64,000 bases of DNA from Marmoricola sp. Leaf446. GTDB lineage: Bacteria; Actinomycetota; Actinomycetes; Propionibacteriales; Nocardioidaceae. Position 1 is the first letter of the stretch. Each line of letters starts with the position of its first letter. Both the position numbers and the translations under genes were made by a program. Under the pieces are notes generated by a model that saw only the letters and a program-made list of their open reading frames with translations, ran no database searches and had not been told where the DNA came from. Positions 37,600-45,897 of the stretch are shown here, one piece after another. The stretch is from assembly GCF_001424755.1 (NCBI RefSeq), contig NZ_LMRF01000001.1, positions 207,294-271,293 of the forward strand, given 5' to 3'.

Positions 37600-38532
37600 T
37601 CAGGTCCAGGGCAGCGAGCGCCGGTGCTCCCAGTACGCCGCGGCCGGCTCGGCGACCCCCTCCCACCCGTCCGCCGGGACGGCGAGGTCGCGTGCGGCCA
37701 GGTTGGCGCGGAGCTGGGTGGTGGTGCTCGCGCCGGCCAGCACCACGTCGGCCCAGGGCTGCGCCGCGGCCACGGCGAGCGCGACCGCGTCGGGCGTGCT
37801 CGACAGCTCCGCGGCCGCCGGGGCCAGGACGCTGCGCGGCCCGGCCAGCCGGCCGTTGGCCATCGCCTCCTTGACCACCACCAGCCACCCGGCGTCGTGG
37901 GCCCGCGCCAGCGCGGCGCCGGCGGAGGGCTCGAGCGGGTTCCAGGTCGACTGCACGGTGGAGAACGGCGAGCCGGGCAGCGCGAGGGCCCGGAGCAGCA
38001 CGTCGGCCTGGTCGGCGCCCGACGTCGAGAGCCCCACCCGGACCCCGTCGGCGGCGAGGTCCCGCAGCCGCCCCAGCACGGCGTCGTCGCCGAGCGCCGG
38101 GCTGTCCGAGGTCAGGCTGTGCACGAGGTAGAGGTCGGGCGGGCCACCGAGGGCGGCCAGCGTCTCGGGCCACTGCCGGTCCAGGGTGGTCGCGGTGTGG
38201 TCCTTGGTCTCGTGCTCGGCGGCGCCCGGGGCGAACCCGGCGACGTAGGTGTAGCCCCACTTCGACCCGAGCCGCACCTCGCGACGACGGCCCGGGGCGG
38301 CGGCCAACCAGTCGCCCAGGAACTCCTCGGCGGCGCCGTAGGACCGGGCGGCGTCGTAGTGGCGCACCCCGGCGTCCCAGGCGGCGTCGAGCACGGCCAG
38401 CGCGTGCGAGCGCAGCCGCGGCACGTCGTACCGCTCGGGGCCGGCGTGGGAGTCGAGGTCCTCGCCGTGGCCGAGGTTGAGGTACTCCGGGCGCCCGAGG
38501 GCGGCGGTGCCGAGGCCGATCTCGGCGCTCAC
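37600..38532 (-). CDS. Aldo/keto reductase
   Basis: 310 residues, GTG start. The catalytic tetrad is visible: Asp and Tyr in YDAARSYG (~59), Lys in LGSKWGY (~90), His in YLVHSL (~135). VKEAMANGRL (~222) and VVLAGASTTTQLRANL (~265) form the cofactor end. It reduces aldehydes or ketones with NAD(P)H; substrate unknown. Convergent with dhaKL and divergent from the proline dehydrogenase gene. Confidence 0.88.
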   Translation of the reverse strand: MSAEIGLGTAALGRPEYLNLGHGEDLDSHAGPERYDVPRLRSHALAVLDAAWDAGVRHYDAARSYGAAEEFLGDWLAAAPGRRREVRLGSKWGYTYVAGFAPGAAEHETKDHTATTLDRQWPETLAALGGPPDLYLVHSLTSDSPALGDDAVLGRLRDLAADGVRVGLSTSGADQADVLLRALALPGSPFSTVQSTWNPLEPSAGAALARAHDAGWLVVVKEAMANGRLAGPRSVLAPAAAELSSTPDAVALAVAAAQPWADVVLAGASTTTQLRANLAARDLAVPADGWEGVAEPAAAYWEHRRSLPWT

Positions 38533-38648
38533 GGGAGCGGGCGTCGCGGGTCGTGGACGAGCATGCGCGCCATGGTGCCAGCCCGTGGTGGGGTGGTCGG
38601 GCGTCCCGGGGATACCGTGGCCGCACGTCCGTCGAGGGGGGAACTCCC

Positions 38649-39578
38649 GTGCTCCGTCAGCTGCTCCTGCTGCTCTCCCGCAGCCCTGCGGTGAAGGGCC
38701 TGGTCACCAGGGTCCCGGTCAGCAGCGCCATCGTCACGCGCTACGTGCCGGGCGAGGCGACCGAGCAGGCCGTGGCTGCGACCACCGAGCTGGTCGCCGA
38801 CGGCCTGCAGGTGACGCTCGACTTCCTCGGCGAGGACACCCTCGACCAGGCGCAGGCCGAGTCGACGGTCCAGGCCTACCTCGAGCTGCTGGAGGCCCTC
38901 GGTCGGGCCGGCCTGGCCCGGCACGCCGAGGTGAGCGTCAAGCTCTCCGCGGTGGGCCAGGCGCTGCCCGAGGTCGGGGAGCGCCTGTCCACCGACAACG
39001 CCCGACGCATCTGCGCCGCGGCCCACCAGCTCGGCACCACGGTGACCCTCGACATGGAGGACCACACCACCACCGACCGCACCCTCGCGACGCTGCGCGA
39101 GCTGCGTCGGGACTACCCCGAGACCGGTGCGGTGCTGCAGGCCTACCTGCACCGCACCGAGGCCGACTGCCGCGACCTCGCCCACGAGGGCAGCCGGGTG
39201 CGGCTGTGCAAGGGCGCCTACAACGAGCCGGAGTCGGTGGCCTTCACCGACCGCCACGAGGTCGACAAGTCCTACGTGCGCTGCCTGAAGGTGCTGATGG
39301 CCGGGTCGGGCTACCCGATGGTGGCCACCCACGACCCGCGGATGGTCAAGATCGCCGCGGCGCTGGCCACCCGCAACGGCCGGATGCCCGGCACCTACGA
39401 GTTCCAGATGCTCTACGGCATCCGCGCCGAGGAGCAGCAGCGTCTGGCCCGCGCCGGCGAGCAGGTGCGGGTCTACCTGCCCTACGGCGACGAATGGTAC
39501 GGCTACCTGATGCGCCGCCTCGCCGAACGCCCCGCCAACCTGACCTTCTTCCTGCGCTCCCTGGTGTCGCAGAAGTGA
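38649..39578 (+). CDS. Proline dehydrogenase (monofunctional)
   Basis: 309 residues, GTG start with a GAGGGGGGAA run upstream. The FAD-dependent TIM barrel shows VSVKLSAVG (~95), VTLDMEDH (~130), VRLCKGAYNEP (~182), VATHD (~222), YEFQMLYGIR (~252) and the substrate-binding VRVYLPYGDEWYGYLMRRL (~276-294). It oxidises proline to pyrroline-5-carboxylate and passes electrons to the respiratory chain. The C-terminal P5C dehydrogenase half of PutA is absent. Its stop overlaps the GTG of proC, which runs the reverse reaction. Confidence 0.93.
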   Translation: MLRQLLLLLSRSPAVKGLVTRVPVSSAIVTRYVPGEATEQAVAATTELVADGLQVTLDFLGEDTLDQAQAESTVQAYLELLEALGRAGLARHAEVSVKLSAVGQALPEVGERLSTDNARRICAAAHQLGTTVTLDMEDHTTTDRTLATLRELRRDYPETGAVLQAYLHRTEADCRDLAHEGSRVRLCKGAYNEPESVAFTDRHEVDKSYVRCLKVLMAGSGYPMVATHDPRMVKIAAALATRNGRMPGTYEFQMLYGIRAEEQQRLARAGEQVRVYLPYGDEWYGYLMRRLAERPANLTFFLRSLVSQK

Positions 39579-40429
39579 GCGCCGACCAGCCCGCCGACCA
39601 GCCTGCCGCCTCGCTGTCCGCCGGCACGACGACCGCGGTGATCGGTGCCGGGGTGATGGGGGAGACCCTGATCTCCGGGCTGGTGCGCGGCGGCCACGAC
39701 CCGTCGCTGCTGCTCGTGGTGGAGAAGCGGGTCGACCGGGCGCAGGTGCTCGCCGACCGCTACGGCGTCCGCGTGGTCGACGACCTCGCCGCGGTCGCCG
39801 TGGCCGACACCGTCGCCCTGGTGGTCAAGCCGCAGGACATGTCCGAGGTGCTGGCCGAGGTGCGCGACCACGTCGTGCCCGGCCAGCTGGTGGTCAGCCT
39901 GGCGGCCGGCATCACCACCGCCTTCGTCGAGGCGCGGCTGCAGCCGGGCGTCGCCGTGGTCCGGGTGATGCCCAACACCCCGGCGCTGGTCGACGAGGGG
40001 ATGGCCGCGATCTCGGCGGGCAGCCACTGCGACGTCGAGCACCTGGCCCGCGCCGAGGCGATGCTGGCGGTCACCGGCAAGGTGCTGCGCGTCCCGGAGA
40101 AGCAGCAGGACGCGGTGACGGCGATCTCCGGCTCCGGTCCGGCCTACCTCTTCTTCGTCGTCGAGGCGATGATCGAGGCCGGTGTCCACCTCGGGCTCCC
40201 GCGGAGCACCGCCACCGAGCTGGTGGTGCAGACCGTGGTCGGCTCGGCGACGCTGCTGCGCGAGACCGGCGAGCACCCGACGGTGCTGCGCGAGCAGGTC
40301 ACCTCGCCCGGCGGCACCACCGCGGCCGCCATCCGCGAGCTGGAGGACCACAAGGTCCGCGCCGCGTTCATCACCGCCATGGAGGCCGCCCGCAACCGCT
40401 CGGTCGCGCTGGCCCGCGACGAGGACTGA
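39575..40429 (+). CDS. proC: Pyrroline-5-carboxylate reductase
   Basis: 284 residues. TTAVIGAGVMGETLISGL (~19) is the NADP-binding loop, VVRVMPNTPALVDEGMAAIS (~128) and ISGSGPAYLFFVVEAMIEAG (~182) and VTSPGGTTAAAIRELED (~243) are the ProC signatures. It makes proline from P5C with NADPH. The GTG overlaps the stop of the proline dehydrogenase gene by four bases, so the opposing enzymes are translationally coupled. In M. tuberculosis proC (Rv0500) is at this position without the dehydrogenase. Confidence 0.95.
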   Translation: MSADQPADQPAASLSAGTTTAVIGAGVMGETLISGLVRGGHDPSLLLVVEKRVDRAQVLADRYGVRVVDDLAAVAVADTVALVVKPQDMSEVLAEVRDHVVPGQLVVSLAAGITTAFVEARLQPGVAVVRVMPNTPALVDEGMAAISAGSHCDVEHLARAEAMLAVTGKVLRVPEKQQDAVTAISGSGPAYLFFVVEAMIEAGVHLGLPRSTATELVVQTVVGSATLLRETGEHPTVLREQVTSPGGTTAAAIRELEDHKVRAAFITAMEAARNRSVALARDED

Positions 40430-40436
40430 GCGGGCC

Positions 40437-41624
40437 GTGGACGAGCACCGCACCTGCCGCGCCTGCCTGGTGTACGACGAGTCGCTCACCGGCTACGACT
40501 TCGGCCCCGAGCACCCGATGAACCCCGTCCGGGTCGACCTCACCGTCGACCTCGCCCGGCACGTCGGCGTGCTCGACACCCTGACGGTCGTCGCCGCGCC
40601 GGACGCGACCGAGGACGACCTCGTCACCGTGCACGACCCGGCCATGATCGAGGCGGTGATGCGCTCGAGCCGCGACCCCTCGCTCACCGACCTGCCCCGC
40701 GGCCTGGGCGGCGACGACAACCCGACCTTCGCCCTGATGCACGAGGCCGCCCGCCACGTGGTCGGCGCCAGCGTCGAGGCGGCCCGCCAGGTCTGGACCG
40801 GGGAGGTCGACCACGCCGCCAACATCGCCGGCGGCCTGCACCACGCGATGCCCGACCGGGTCAGCGGCTTCTGCGTCTACAACGACGTCGCGGTGGCGAT
40901 CCGGTGGCTGCTCGACCACGGCGCCGAGCGGGTGGCCTACGTCGACGTCGACGTCCACCACGGCGACGGCGTCGAGCGGATCTTCTACGACGACCCCCGG
41001 GTGCTGACCGTCTCGCTGCACGAGACCGGGCAGATGCTGTTCCCCGGGACCGGCTTCCCCGCGGAGTCCGGGGGTCCCGACGCGGTCGGCACGGCCGTCA
41101 ACGTGGCGCTGCCGCCCGGCACGGCCGACGCCGGCTGGCTGCGCGCCTTCCACGCCGTGGTGCCGCCGCTGCTGCGCGAGTTCGCCCCCGACGTGCTGGT
41201 CACCCAGCAGGGCTGCGACAGCCACCGCGACGACCCGCTGGCCCACCTCGCGCTCAGCGTGGACGGCCAGCGGGCCAGCTACCTCGCGCTGCACGAGCTG
41301 GCCCACGAGACCGCGGGCGGGAAGTGGGTCGCCCTCGGCGGCGGCGGCTACGCCGTGGTCGACGTCGTGCCGCGCGCCTGGACCCACCTGCTCGGTGTGG
41401 TCGGCGGCGCCCCGCTGGAGGCCGACCTCGCCACCCCGGAGGCGTGGCGCGAGGGCGTGCTGGAGCGGCTCGGCGTGCGCGCCCCGTCGCGGATGACCGA
41501 CGGGCGCTCCGCGGCGTACAAGGACTGGGGCGAGGGGTTCGACCCCGACACCTGGCTCGACCGGGCGGTGCAGGCCACCCGAGACGCGACCTTCCCCGAG
41601 CACGGCCTCGACCCGATGCACTGA
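40437..41624 (+). CDS. Histone deacetylase superfamily / AcuC-type deacetylase
   Basis: 395 residues, GTG start 7 bases after proC. HPMNPVRVDLTVDL (~22), NIAGGLHHAMPDRVSGFCVYND (~130-150, the catalytic His pair), VAYVDVDVHHGDGVE (~168, Zn ligands Asp and His), QQGCDSHRDDPLA (~259, second Zn Asp) and the catalytic Tyr in LGGGGYAV (~302) are all present. AcuC-like enzymes deacetylate proteins such as acetyl-CoA synthetase; polyamine or other small-molecule deacetylation is also known in the superfamily. The pairing with proline genes is not explained. Confidence 0.88.
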   Translation: MDEHRTCRACLVYDESLTGYDFGPEHPMNPVRVDLTVDLARHVGVLDTLTVVAAPDATEDDLVTVHDPAMIEAVMRSSRDPSLTDLPRGLGGDDNPTFALMHEAARHVVGASVEAARQVWTGEVDHAANIAGGLHHAMPDRVSGFCVYNDVAVAIRWLLDHGAERVAYVDVDVHHGDGVERIFYDDPRVLTVSLHETGQMLFPGTGFPAESGGPDAVGTAVNVALPPGTADAGWLRAFHAVVPPLLREFAPDVLVTQQGCDSHRDDPLAHLALSVDGQRASYLALHELAHETAGGKWVALGGGGYAVVDVVPRAWTHLLGVVGGAPLEADLATPEAWREGVLERLGVRAPSRMTDGRSAAYKDWGEGFDPDTWLDRAVQATRDATFPEHGLDPMH

Positions 41625-41734
41625 GCCGCGGTCGCGGCTACGGTGAGAGTGGCCCGTGCGTCGAGCGCAAGTCGACACGCCGCAACCTCACGAGTCACTC
41701 CTGCGATTGTGTGGCACACGGGTCACACGAGCCC

Positions 41735-41740
41735 TATCCT
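41735..41740 (+). promoter_or_regulatory. -10 box (TATCCT) of HTH gene
   Basis: TATCCT with a possible -35 TGGCAC at 41712-41717 (spacer 17). The -35 lies in a GTGTGGCACAC palindrome (41709-41719), which may be an operator. The leader to the ATG is ~60 bases. Confidence 0.4.
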
Positions 41741-41807
41741 TCTCACAGCGCACGTGGGGTCGTCGTGGGACTGCCGGGGGACGTGCAACAGAAAGCTTGG
41801 TGTGACC

Positions 41808-42014
41808 ATGCCGACCAACAAGCCGGGAGACATCTCCGAGGTGAAGTTCCTGACGGTGGCCGAGGTCGCCGCCCTGATGCGGGTCTCGAAGATGACCGTC
41901 TACCGCCTCGTCCACAACGGCGAGCTGCCCGCCGTCCGCGTGGGCCGCTCCTTCCGGGTCAGCGAGGACGACGTCGACGAGTACCTCAAGACGAGCTTCT
42001 ACGACGCCGGCTGA
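41808..42014 (+). CDS. Small helix-turn-helix (excisionase/MerR-like) DNA-binding protein
   Basis: 68 residues. Residues 15-62 form a winged-helix HTH of the excisionase family: FLTVAEVAALMRVSKMTVYRLV, NGELPAVRVGRSFRVSEDDVDEYL. It is the counterpart of Rv0500A by position and size. It matches BldC in length but differs in sequence. The conserved place before the bS22 gene suggests a core regulatory role, not phage excision. The ATG at 41808 has only a weak RBS (TTGGTGTGACC). Confidence 0.85.
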   Translation: MPTNKPGDISEVKFLTVAEVAALMRVSKMTVYRLVHNGELPAVRVGRSFRVSEDDVDEYLKTSFYDAG

Positions 42015-42062
42015 CCCGCGGGCTCGGGCCGGGTCCCGCGCCCCGTCCGCCCTCCGGCCTGA

Positions 42063-42093
42063 TTGGGAGGGCGCGGGGGTCGACGGCTAGGCT
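42063..42093 (+). promoter_or_regulatory. Promoter of the bS22 gene
   Basis: TTGGGA at 42063-42068 and TAGGCT at 42088-42093, spacer 19. It gives a ~55-base leader holding the hairpin at 42104-42124. Confidence 0.45.
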
Positions 42094-42103
42094 GTGGCTT
42101 CTG

Positions 42104-42124
42104 CGCCGCCGGGTCCCGGCGGCG
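42104..42124 (+). promoter_or_regulatory. GC-rich hairpin in the bS22 leader
   Basis: CGCCGCCGG and CCGGCGGCG form a 9-bp stem around GTC (10 bp if the central base alone is unpaired). It lies downstream of the predicted -10 and 31 bases before the GTG start. It could be an attenuator, an autoregulatory site or an RNA-stabilising element. Confidence 0.45.
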
Positions 42125-42155
42125 TTCTCAACCAGCCTCAACGAATAGGTCCGAC

Positions 42156-42257
42156 GTGGGTTCTGTCATCAAGAAGCGCCGCAAGCGCATGGCGAAGAAG
42201 AAGCACCGCAAGCTGCTGAAGAAGACGCGCGTGCAGCGTCGTCGTCTGGGCAAGTGA
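42156..42257 (+). CDS. Small ribosomal subunit protein bS22 (AURKAIP1/COX24 domain, 33 residues)
   Basis: 33 residues beginning [18 protein letters not shown] and ending RVQRRRLGK, almost the same as Rv0500B of M. tuberculosis. Over half of the residues are Lys or Arg. In mycobacterial ribosomes this peptide was found in the 30S subunit near the decoding centre and named bS22 (established). The GTG start has AGGT six bases upstream. The gene is short enough to be missed by many gene finders. It stands between the HTH gene and the SDR gene, as in other actinobacteria. Confidence 0.92.
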   Translation: MGSVIKKRRKRMAKKKHRKLLKKTRVQRRRLGK

Positions 42258-42272
42258 GGGCCTAGCCCCGAC

Positions 42273-43361
42273 ATGGGCCACGTCGTCCTCGTCACCGGCG
42301 TCGCCGGCGACCTCGGGCGCCGCTTCGCGGCGCAGCTGTCCGGGTCGCCGGGGATCGACCGCGTCGTCGCGGTCGACGTGCTGCCGCCCCGGGGCGACCT
42401 GGGCAAGGCCCACTTCGTGCGCGCCGACATCCGCAACCCGGTCATCGCCAAGGTGATCGTGCGCGAGCGTGTCGACACGGTGGTCCACGCCAGCGTCGCG
42501 GCGACGCCCGCGGCGGCCGGCGGGCGGTCCTCGACCAAGGAGCTCAACGTCATCGGGACGATGCAGCTCCTGGCGGCGTGCCAGCAGGCCCCCGACGTGC
42601 GCAAGCTGGTGCTGAAGTCCAACGCGGCGTTCTACGGCGCCTCGCACCGCGACCCGGCCAAGTTCACCGAGGGCATGACCGCCAAGCGGCTCGCCGGCGG
42701 CGGCTTCGCCAAGGACGTCAGCGAGGTCGAGTCCTACACGCGTGGCTTCGCCCGGCGCCGTCCCGACGTCGACGTCACCACGCTGCGGCTGGCCAACGTC
42801 ATCGGGCCCCGCATCACCACCGCGATGTCGGGCTACTTCCGGCTGCCGGTCGTGCCCACCGTGCTCGGCCACAACCCGCGGCTGCAGCTGCTCCACGAGC
42901 AGGACGCCCTCGACGTGCTCGAGCACGCCACGCTGAGCGAGGTCACCGGCACCTACAACGTCGCCGGGGACGGCGTGCTCACGCTCGCCCAGGCCGTACG
43001 CCGCCTCGGCCGGCCCTCGATCCCGCTCCCCGGCTTCGCCGTGCCCTCCTTCGGGTCGGCGATCCGGCAGACCAAGGTCGCCGACTTCTCGCCCGAGCAG
43101 GTCGCCTTCCTGACCTACGGCCGCGGCATGGACACCACCCGGATGCGCACCATGCTCGGCTTCGAGCCGCGCTACACCACCGCCGAGGCGCTCGACGACT
43201 TCGCCACCTCGCTCACGCCCGGGCTGCTGGGTCCCGACCGGCTCCGTGCCGCCGAGCACGCCCTCGCCGGGGCGCTGCACGCCGTCGGGACGCCCGCCCG
43301 GTCGTCGGTGCCCGCGACGACCGGCCCCGCGCTGCTCGGTCGGGAGGGCCACGATGGGTGA
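42273..43361 (+). CDS. NAD-dependent epimerase/dehydratase family protein, atypical active site
   Basis: 362 residues, extended SDR (compare Rv0501). VTGVAGDLGRRFA (~7) is the cofactor loop and RLANVIGPRITTAMSGYF (~173) and AGDGVLTLAQAVRRLG (~230) belong to the fold. The catalytic YxxxK is not intact: the expected place reads SYTRGF (~154), so the Lys is missing. It may bind a nucleotide sugar or lipid without the standard chemistry. The C-terminal ~45 residues are Ala-rich. It precedes the acyltransferase gene, which starts 8 bases before its stop. Confidence 0.8.
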   Translation: MGHVVLVTGVAGDLGRRFAAQLSGSPGIDRVVAVDVLPPRGDLGKAHFVRADIRNPVIAKVIVRERVDTVVHASVAATPAAAGGRSSTKELNVIGTMQLLAACQQAPDVRKLVLKSNAAFYGASHRDPAKFTEGMTAKRLAGGGFAKDVSEVESYTRGFARRRPDVDVTTLRLANVIGPRITTAMSGYFRLPVVPTVLGHNPRLQLLHEQDALDVLEHATLSEVTGTYNVAGDGVLTLAQAVRRLGRPSIPLPGFAVPSFGSAIRQTKVADFSPEQVAFLTYGRGMDTTRMRTMLGFEPRYTTAEALDDFATSLTPGLLGPDRLRAAEHALAGALHAVGTPARSSVPATTGPALLGREGHDG

Positions 43362-44541
43362 CGCCGAGATCATCCCGATCGGCACCCGCGGGCGCCCCGG
43401 TCGCGGCAACGGCGGCGAGCGTCCGTCCGCCGGCAGCCGCAGCCTGGCCGCGCGCACCCCGCGCCCCCGCGACGCCGACCCGGCCGACGGACCGGCCCCG
43501 GGCGGAGCCACGCCGTCGCCGGCTGCCGACGAGCGGTCCTCCGGCGCTGTCCCGCCCGTGCCGCCCGGGCAGCGCGCCCCGGCCGCGTCCGGCGCCCCCG
43601 ACCCCGGTCGCAGCCCCGCCCGCACCGAGCACCGCCTCCCCGGCCCGGCCATCGCGCCCCGGGAGTGGCTGGCCGCGCTCACCCGCACCGCCCAGGAGAT
43701 GTTCGGCGAGAGCTGGGAGCCGCGCCTGGCGCAGTTCCTCGCCGTGCTGCGGCGCCGCCTGACCGGTGAGTTCGTGGTCGACGACTTCGGCTTCGACGCC
43801 GAGTTCACCGACCGGTTCCTGCTGAGCGCGCTGCGCCCGGTGGCGCAGAAGTGGTTCCGCATCGAGGTGATCGGCGCCGAGAACATCCCCGACGTCGGCG
43901 GCGCCCTGGTGGTCTCCAACCACTCCGGCACCGTGCCCGTCGACGGCATGATGACCGCGGTCACCGTCTTCGACCACACCGGTCGCCACCTCCGCCCGCT
44001 CGGGGCCGACCTGGTCTTCAAGCTCCCGCTGGTGGGTGACCTCGCCCGGCGGGGCGGCGCCACGCTGGCCTGCAACGACGACGCCGAGCGGATGCTGCGG
44101 GAGGGCGAGCTGGTGGGTGTCTGGCCCGAGGGCTTCAAGGGCATCGGCAAGCCCTTCAGCGAGCGCTACAAGCTGCAGCGGTTCGGTCGGGGTGGCTTCG
44201 TGTCGGCGGCCATCCGGACCGGCGTACCCATCGTGCCGACGTCGGTCGTCGGCGCCGAGGAGATCTATCCCCTCGTCGGCAACGTGCCCTCGCTGGCACG
44301 GCTGCTGGGCGTGCCCTACCTGCCGATCACGCCGCTGTTCCCGCTGCTCGGCCCGCTGGGCCTGATCCCGCTTCCGTCGAAGTGGCTGATCGAGTTCGGC
44401 GAGCCGATCCGCACCGACGAGTACGACGCGGGCGCGGCCGACGACCCGATGCTGGTCTTCAACGTCACCGACCAGGTGCGCGAGTCGATCCAGCAGACGC
44501 TCTACACCCTGCTCATGAAGCGGCGCTCGGTCTTCTCCTGA
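43354..44541 (+). CDS. Lysophospholipid acyltransferase (PlsC/LPLAT family)
   Basis: 395 residues, ATG with GGGAGG 7 bases upstream. The first ~95 residues are Pro/Ala/Arg-rich and probably disordered. The catalytic domain (~150-390) has VVSNHSGTVPVDGMM (~185, catalytic His and Asp), VFKLPLVGDLARRGG (~222), VGVWPEGFKGIGK (~255) and IVPTSVVGAEE (~290). It probably acylates a lysophospholipid or glycolipid at the inner membrane. The gene pair SDR-acyltransferase is conserved in actinobacteria (Rv0501-Rv0502) and both are likely to act in one envelope-lipid pathway. Confidence 0.88.
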   Translation: MGDAEIIPIGTRGRPGRGNGGERPSAGSRSLAARTPRPRDADPADGPAPGGATPSPAADERSSGAVPPVPPGQRAPAASGAPDPGRSPARTEHRLPGPAIAPREWLAALTRTAQEMFGESWEPRLAQFLAVLRRRLTGEFVVDDFGFDAEFTDRFLLSALRPVAQKWFRIEVIGAENIPDVGGALVVSNHSGTVPVDGMMTAVTVFDHTGRHLRPLGADLVFKLPLVGDLARRGGATLACNDDAERMLREGELVGVWPEGFKGIGKPFSERYKLQRFGRGGFVSAAIRTGVPIVPTSVVGAEEIYPLVGNVPSLARLLGVPYLPITPLFPLLGPLGLIPLPSKWLIEFGEPIRTDEYDAGAADDPMLVFNVTDQVRESIQQTLYTLLMKRRSVFS

Positions 44542-44584
44542 CCCCGGCGCCCGACACGGTCGACGGGTGGGCAGACGGCCCAGG

Positions 44585-45778
44585 TCAGGGCAGCAGCTCT
44601 CCGGTGACCCCGGTGACCGTGTCGTCGAGGTCCTCGGCGACCTGCTCCACGCCGTCGAGCGTCGGGCCGGTCGCGGGCACCGTGGTGCGGATCGTGCCGG
44701 TCACGCCGCTGACGGTGCCGGTGACGCCGTCCAGCAGGTCGCGGACAGGACGCTCGGGGAGCGTCGGGGTCGTGGGGGTGCCCGCGGTGACGGTGCTGGC
44801 GACGGGTCCGTGCTGGTCGACCCTGACCGGGGGCACCGATCGCTGCAGCCGGTCGGACTCCCACACGTCGCCGGCGCTGCGCTGGGCGCGGTCGCGCAGC
44901 TGTCCGAGCTCGAGCGCCTCCATGGCCTGACGGTCGACACGGGCCTGGGCGACCGGACGCGCGAGGAGCGCGTCGACCGTGGCGCCGCCGGCGCCCGCGG
45001 CCACCGAGGTCGGCACCGCGAGCGTCTCGCCGGGACAGCCGGGGCAGACGTCCTGCGCCCTCAGGTCGAGGTCGGCCAAGGTGTCCGCGGCGTCGACGAG
45101 TGCTGCGGCCACGACCGGGTCGGCGTCCTGGGACAGCGCATCGAGCGCCTCCATCTGCCGGGTGGCGAAGCTGCGGACGGCGACGACGTCGGCCTGGTCC
45201 TGCTCGGCGGCGTAGGCGGCGAACAGCCGCGAGGAGCCGTCGACGGCGGAGGCGCGGAACGAGCGCAGCGCCCCGGTCACGAGCCGGTCGTCGGCGCCCT
45301 CGTCCTGCAGGGCCTGCGCCTCCTGGAGACGGGTGGCGGCCTGGTCGAGCACGGAGCGGCCCTTGCTGGACTCGCCGAGGCTCAGCGAGGTGCCGACCTG
45401 CTCGGTGCCGCGCTTGACGGGGTAGAGGGTCTCGCCCGGGAGGGCGTCGCTCGACGCGGCTGCCAGGCCGGCCGTGCTGCCGACGATGACGAGGGAGGCG
45501 GCGACCGCCCCGACCCGGCGGCGGGCCGGCGCGACGGGGCGCAGCGTGCGGACGACGGCGGTGCGGTCGGGGACGAGCTCGGTCTCCGCGGCGGCCATCA
45601 GCCGGTCGCGGAGGTCGGCGGAGAACGCGGCGCGGGGTTGCACGGCCGGGTGGTCGGTCAGCACGGCCACGGTGCGGACGAGGCGGGCGTGGCGCGCGGC
45701 CTCCTCGGCCGTGGCGTCACCGTCGAGGACGCGTTGCAGCTCCTCGGCGGTGCCTCGGGGCGAGGAGGAGGGGCTCAT
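44585..45778 (-). CDS. DUF5667 membrane protein, probable anti-sigma factor of the BldN-like sigma (RsbN-like)
   Basis: 397 residues from the ATG at 45778. The N-terminal ~75 residues are helical and cytosolic (TAEELQRVLDGDATAEEAARHARLV). One membrane segment follows (~105-125, VAASLVIVGSTAGLAAA), then the DUF5667 signature SSDALPGETLYPVKRGTEQV (~128-147) and a long helical extracytoplasmic region with CPGCPG (~260). The end is Thr/Val-rich. In Streptomyces, RsbN with this layout holds the sigma factor BldN. It follows the sigma gene here by 193 bases on the same strand, an unusually long gap for a sigma/anti-sigma pair. The 3' end is convergent with the acyltransferase gene. Confidence 0.72.
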   Translation of the reverse strand: MSPSSSPRGTAEELQRVLDGDATAEEAARHARLVRTVAVLTDHPAVQPRAAFSADLRDRLMAAAETELVPDRTAVVRTLRPVAPARRRVGAVAASLVIVGSTAGLAAASSDALPGETLYPVKRGTEQVGTSLSLGESSKGRSVLDQAATRLQEAQALQDEGADDRLVTGALRSFRASAVDGSSRLFAAYAAEQDQADVVAVRSFATRQMEALDALSQDADPVVAAALVDAADTLADLDLRAQDVCPGCPGETLAVPTSVAAGAGGATVDALLARPVAQARVDRQAMEALELGQLRDRAQRSAGDVWESDRLQRSVPPVRVDQHGPVASTVTAGTPTTPTLPERPVRDLLDGVTGTVSGVTGTIRTTVPATGPTLDGVEQVAEDLDDTVTGVTGELLP

Positions 45779-45897
45779 GCGGATCGTCCTGAACTGCCGG
45801 TGGCGGCGTCCGGGCCACGGGTCCGACCCGGGCTCGGCGTACATCCTGTCGAGCCCCACAACGACGCGTCGCGCGGCGAAGTTATGGCGGTGGACAA

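Noticed and set aside
41709-41728. GTGTGGCACACGGGTCACAC as a CRP site
   Set aside because: The half-site spacing is two bases too long for the CRP consensus. Only the short GTGTGGCACAC palindrome was kept as a possible operator.
41808-42014. HTH gene as bldC or as a phage excisionase
   Set aside because: The length equals BldC but the sequence differs in the recognition helix and wing. No integrase or att site is nearby, and the gene sits in a conserved housekeeping order.
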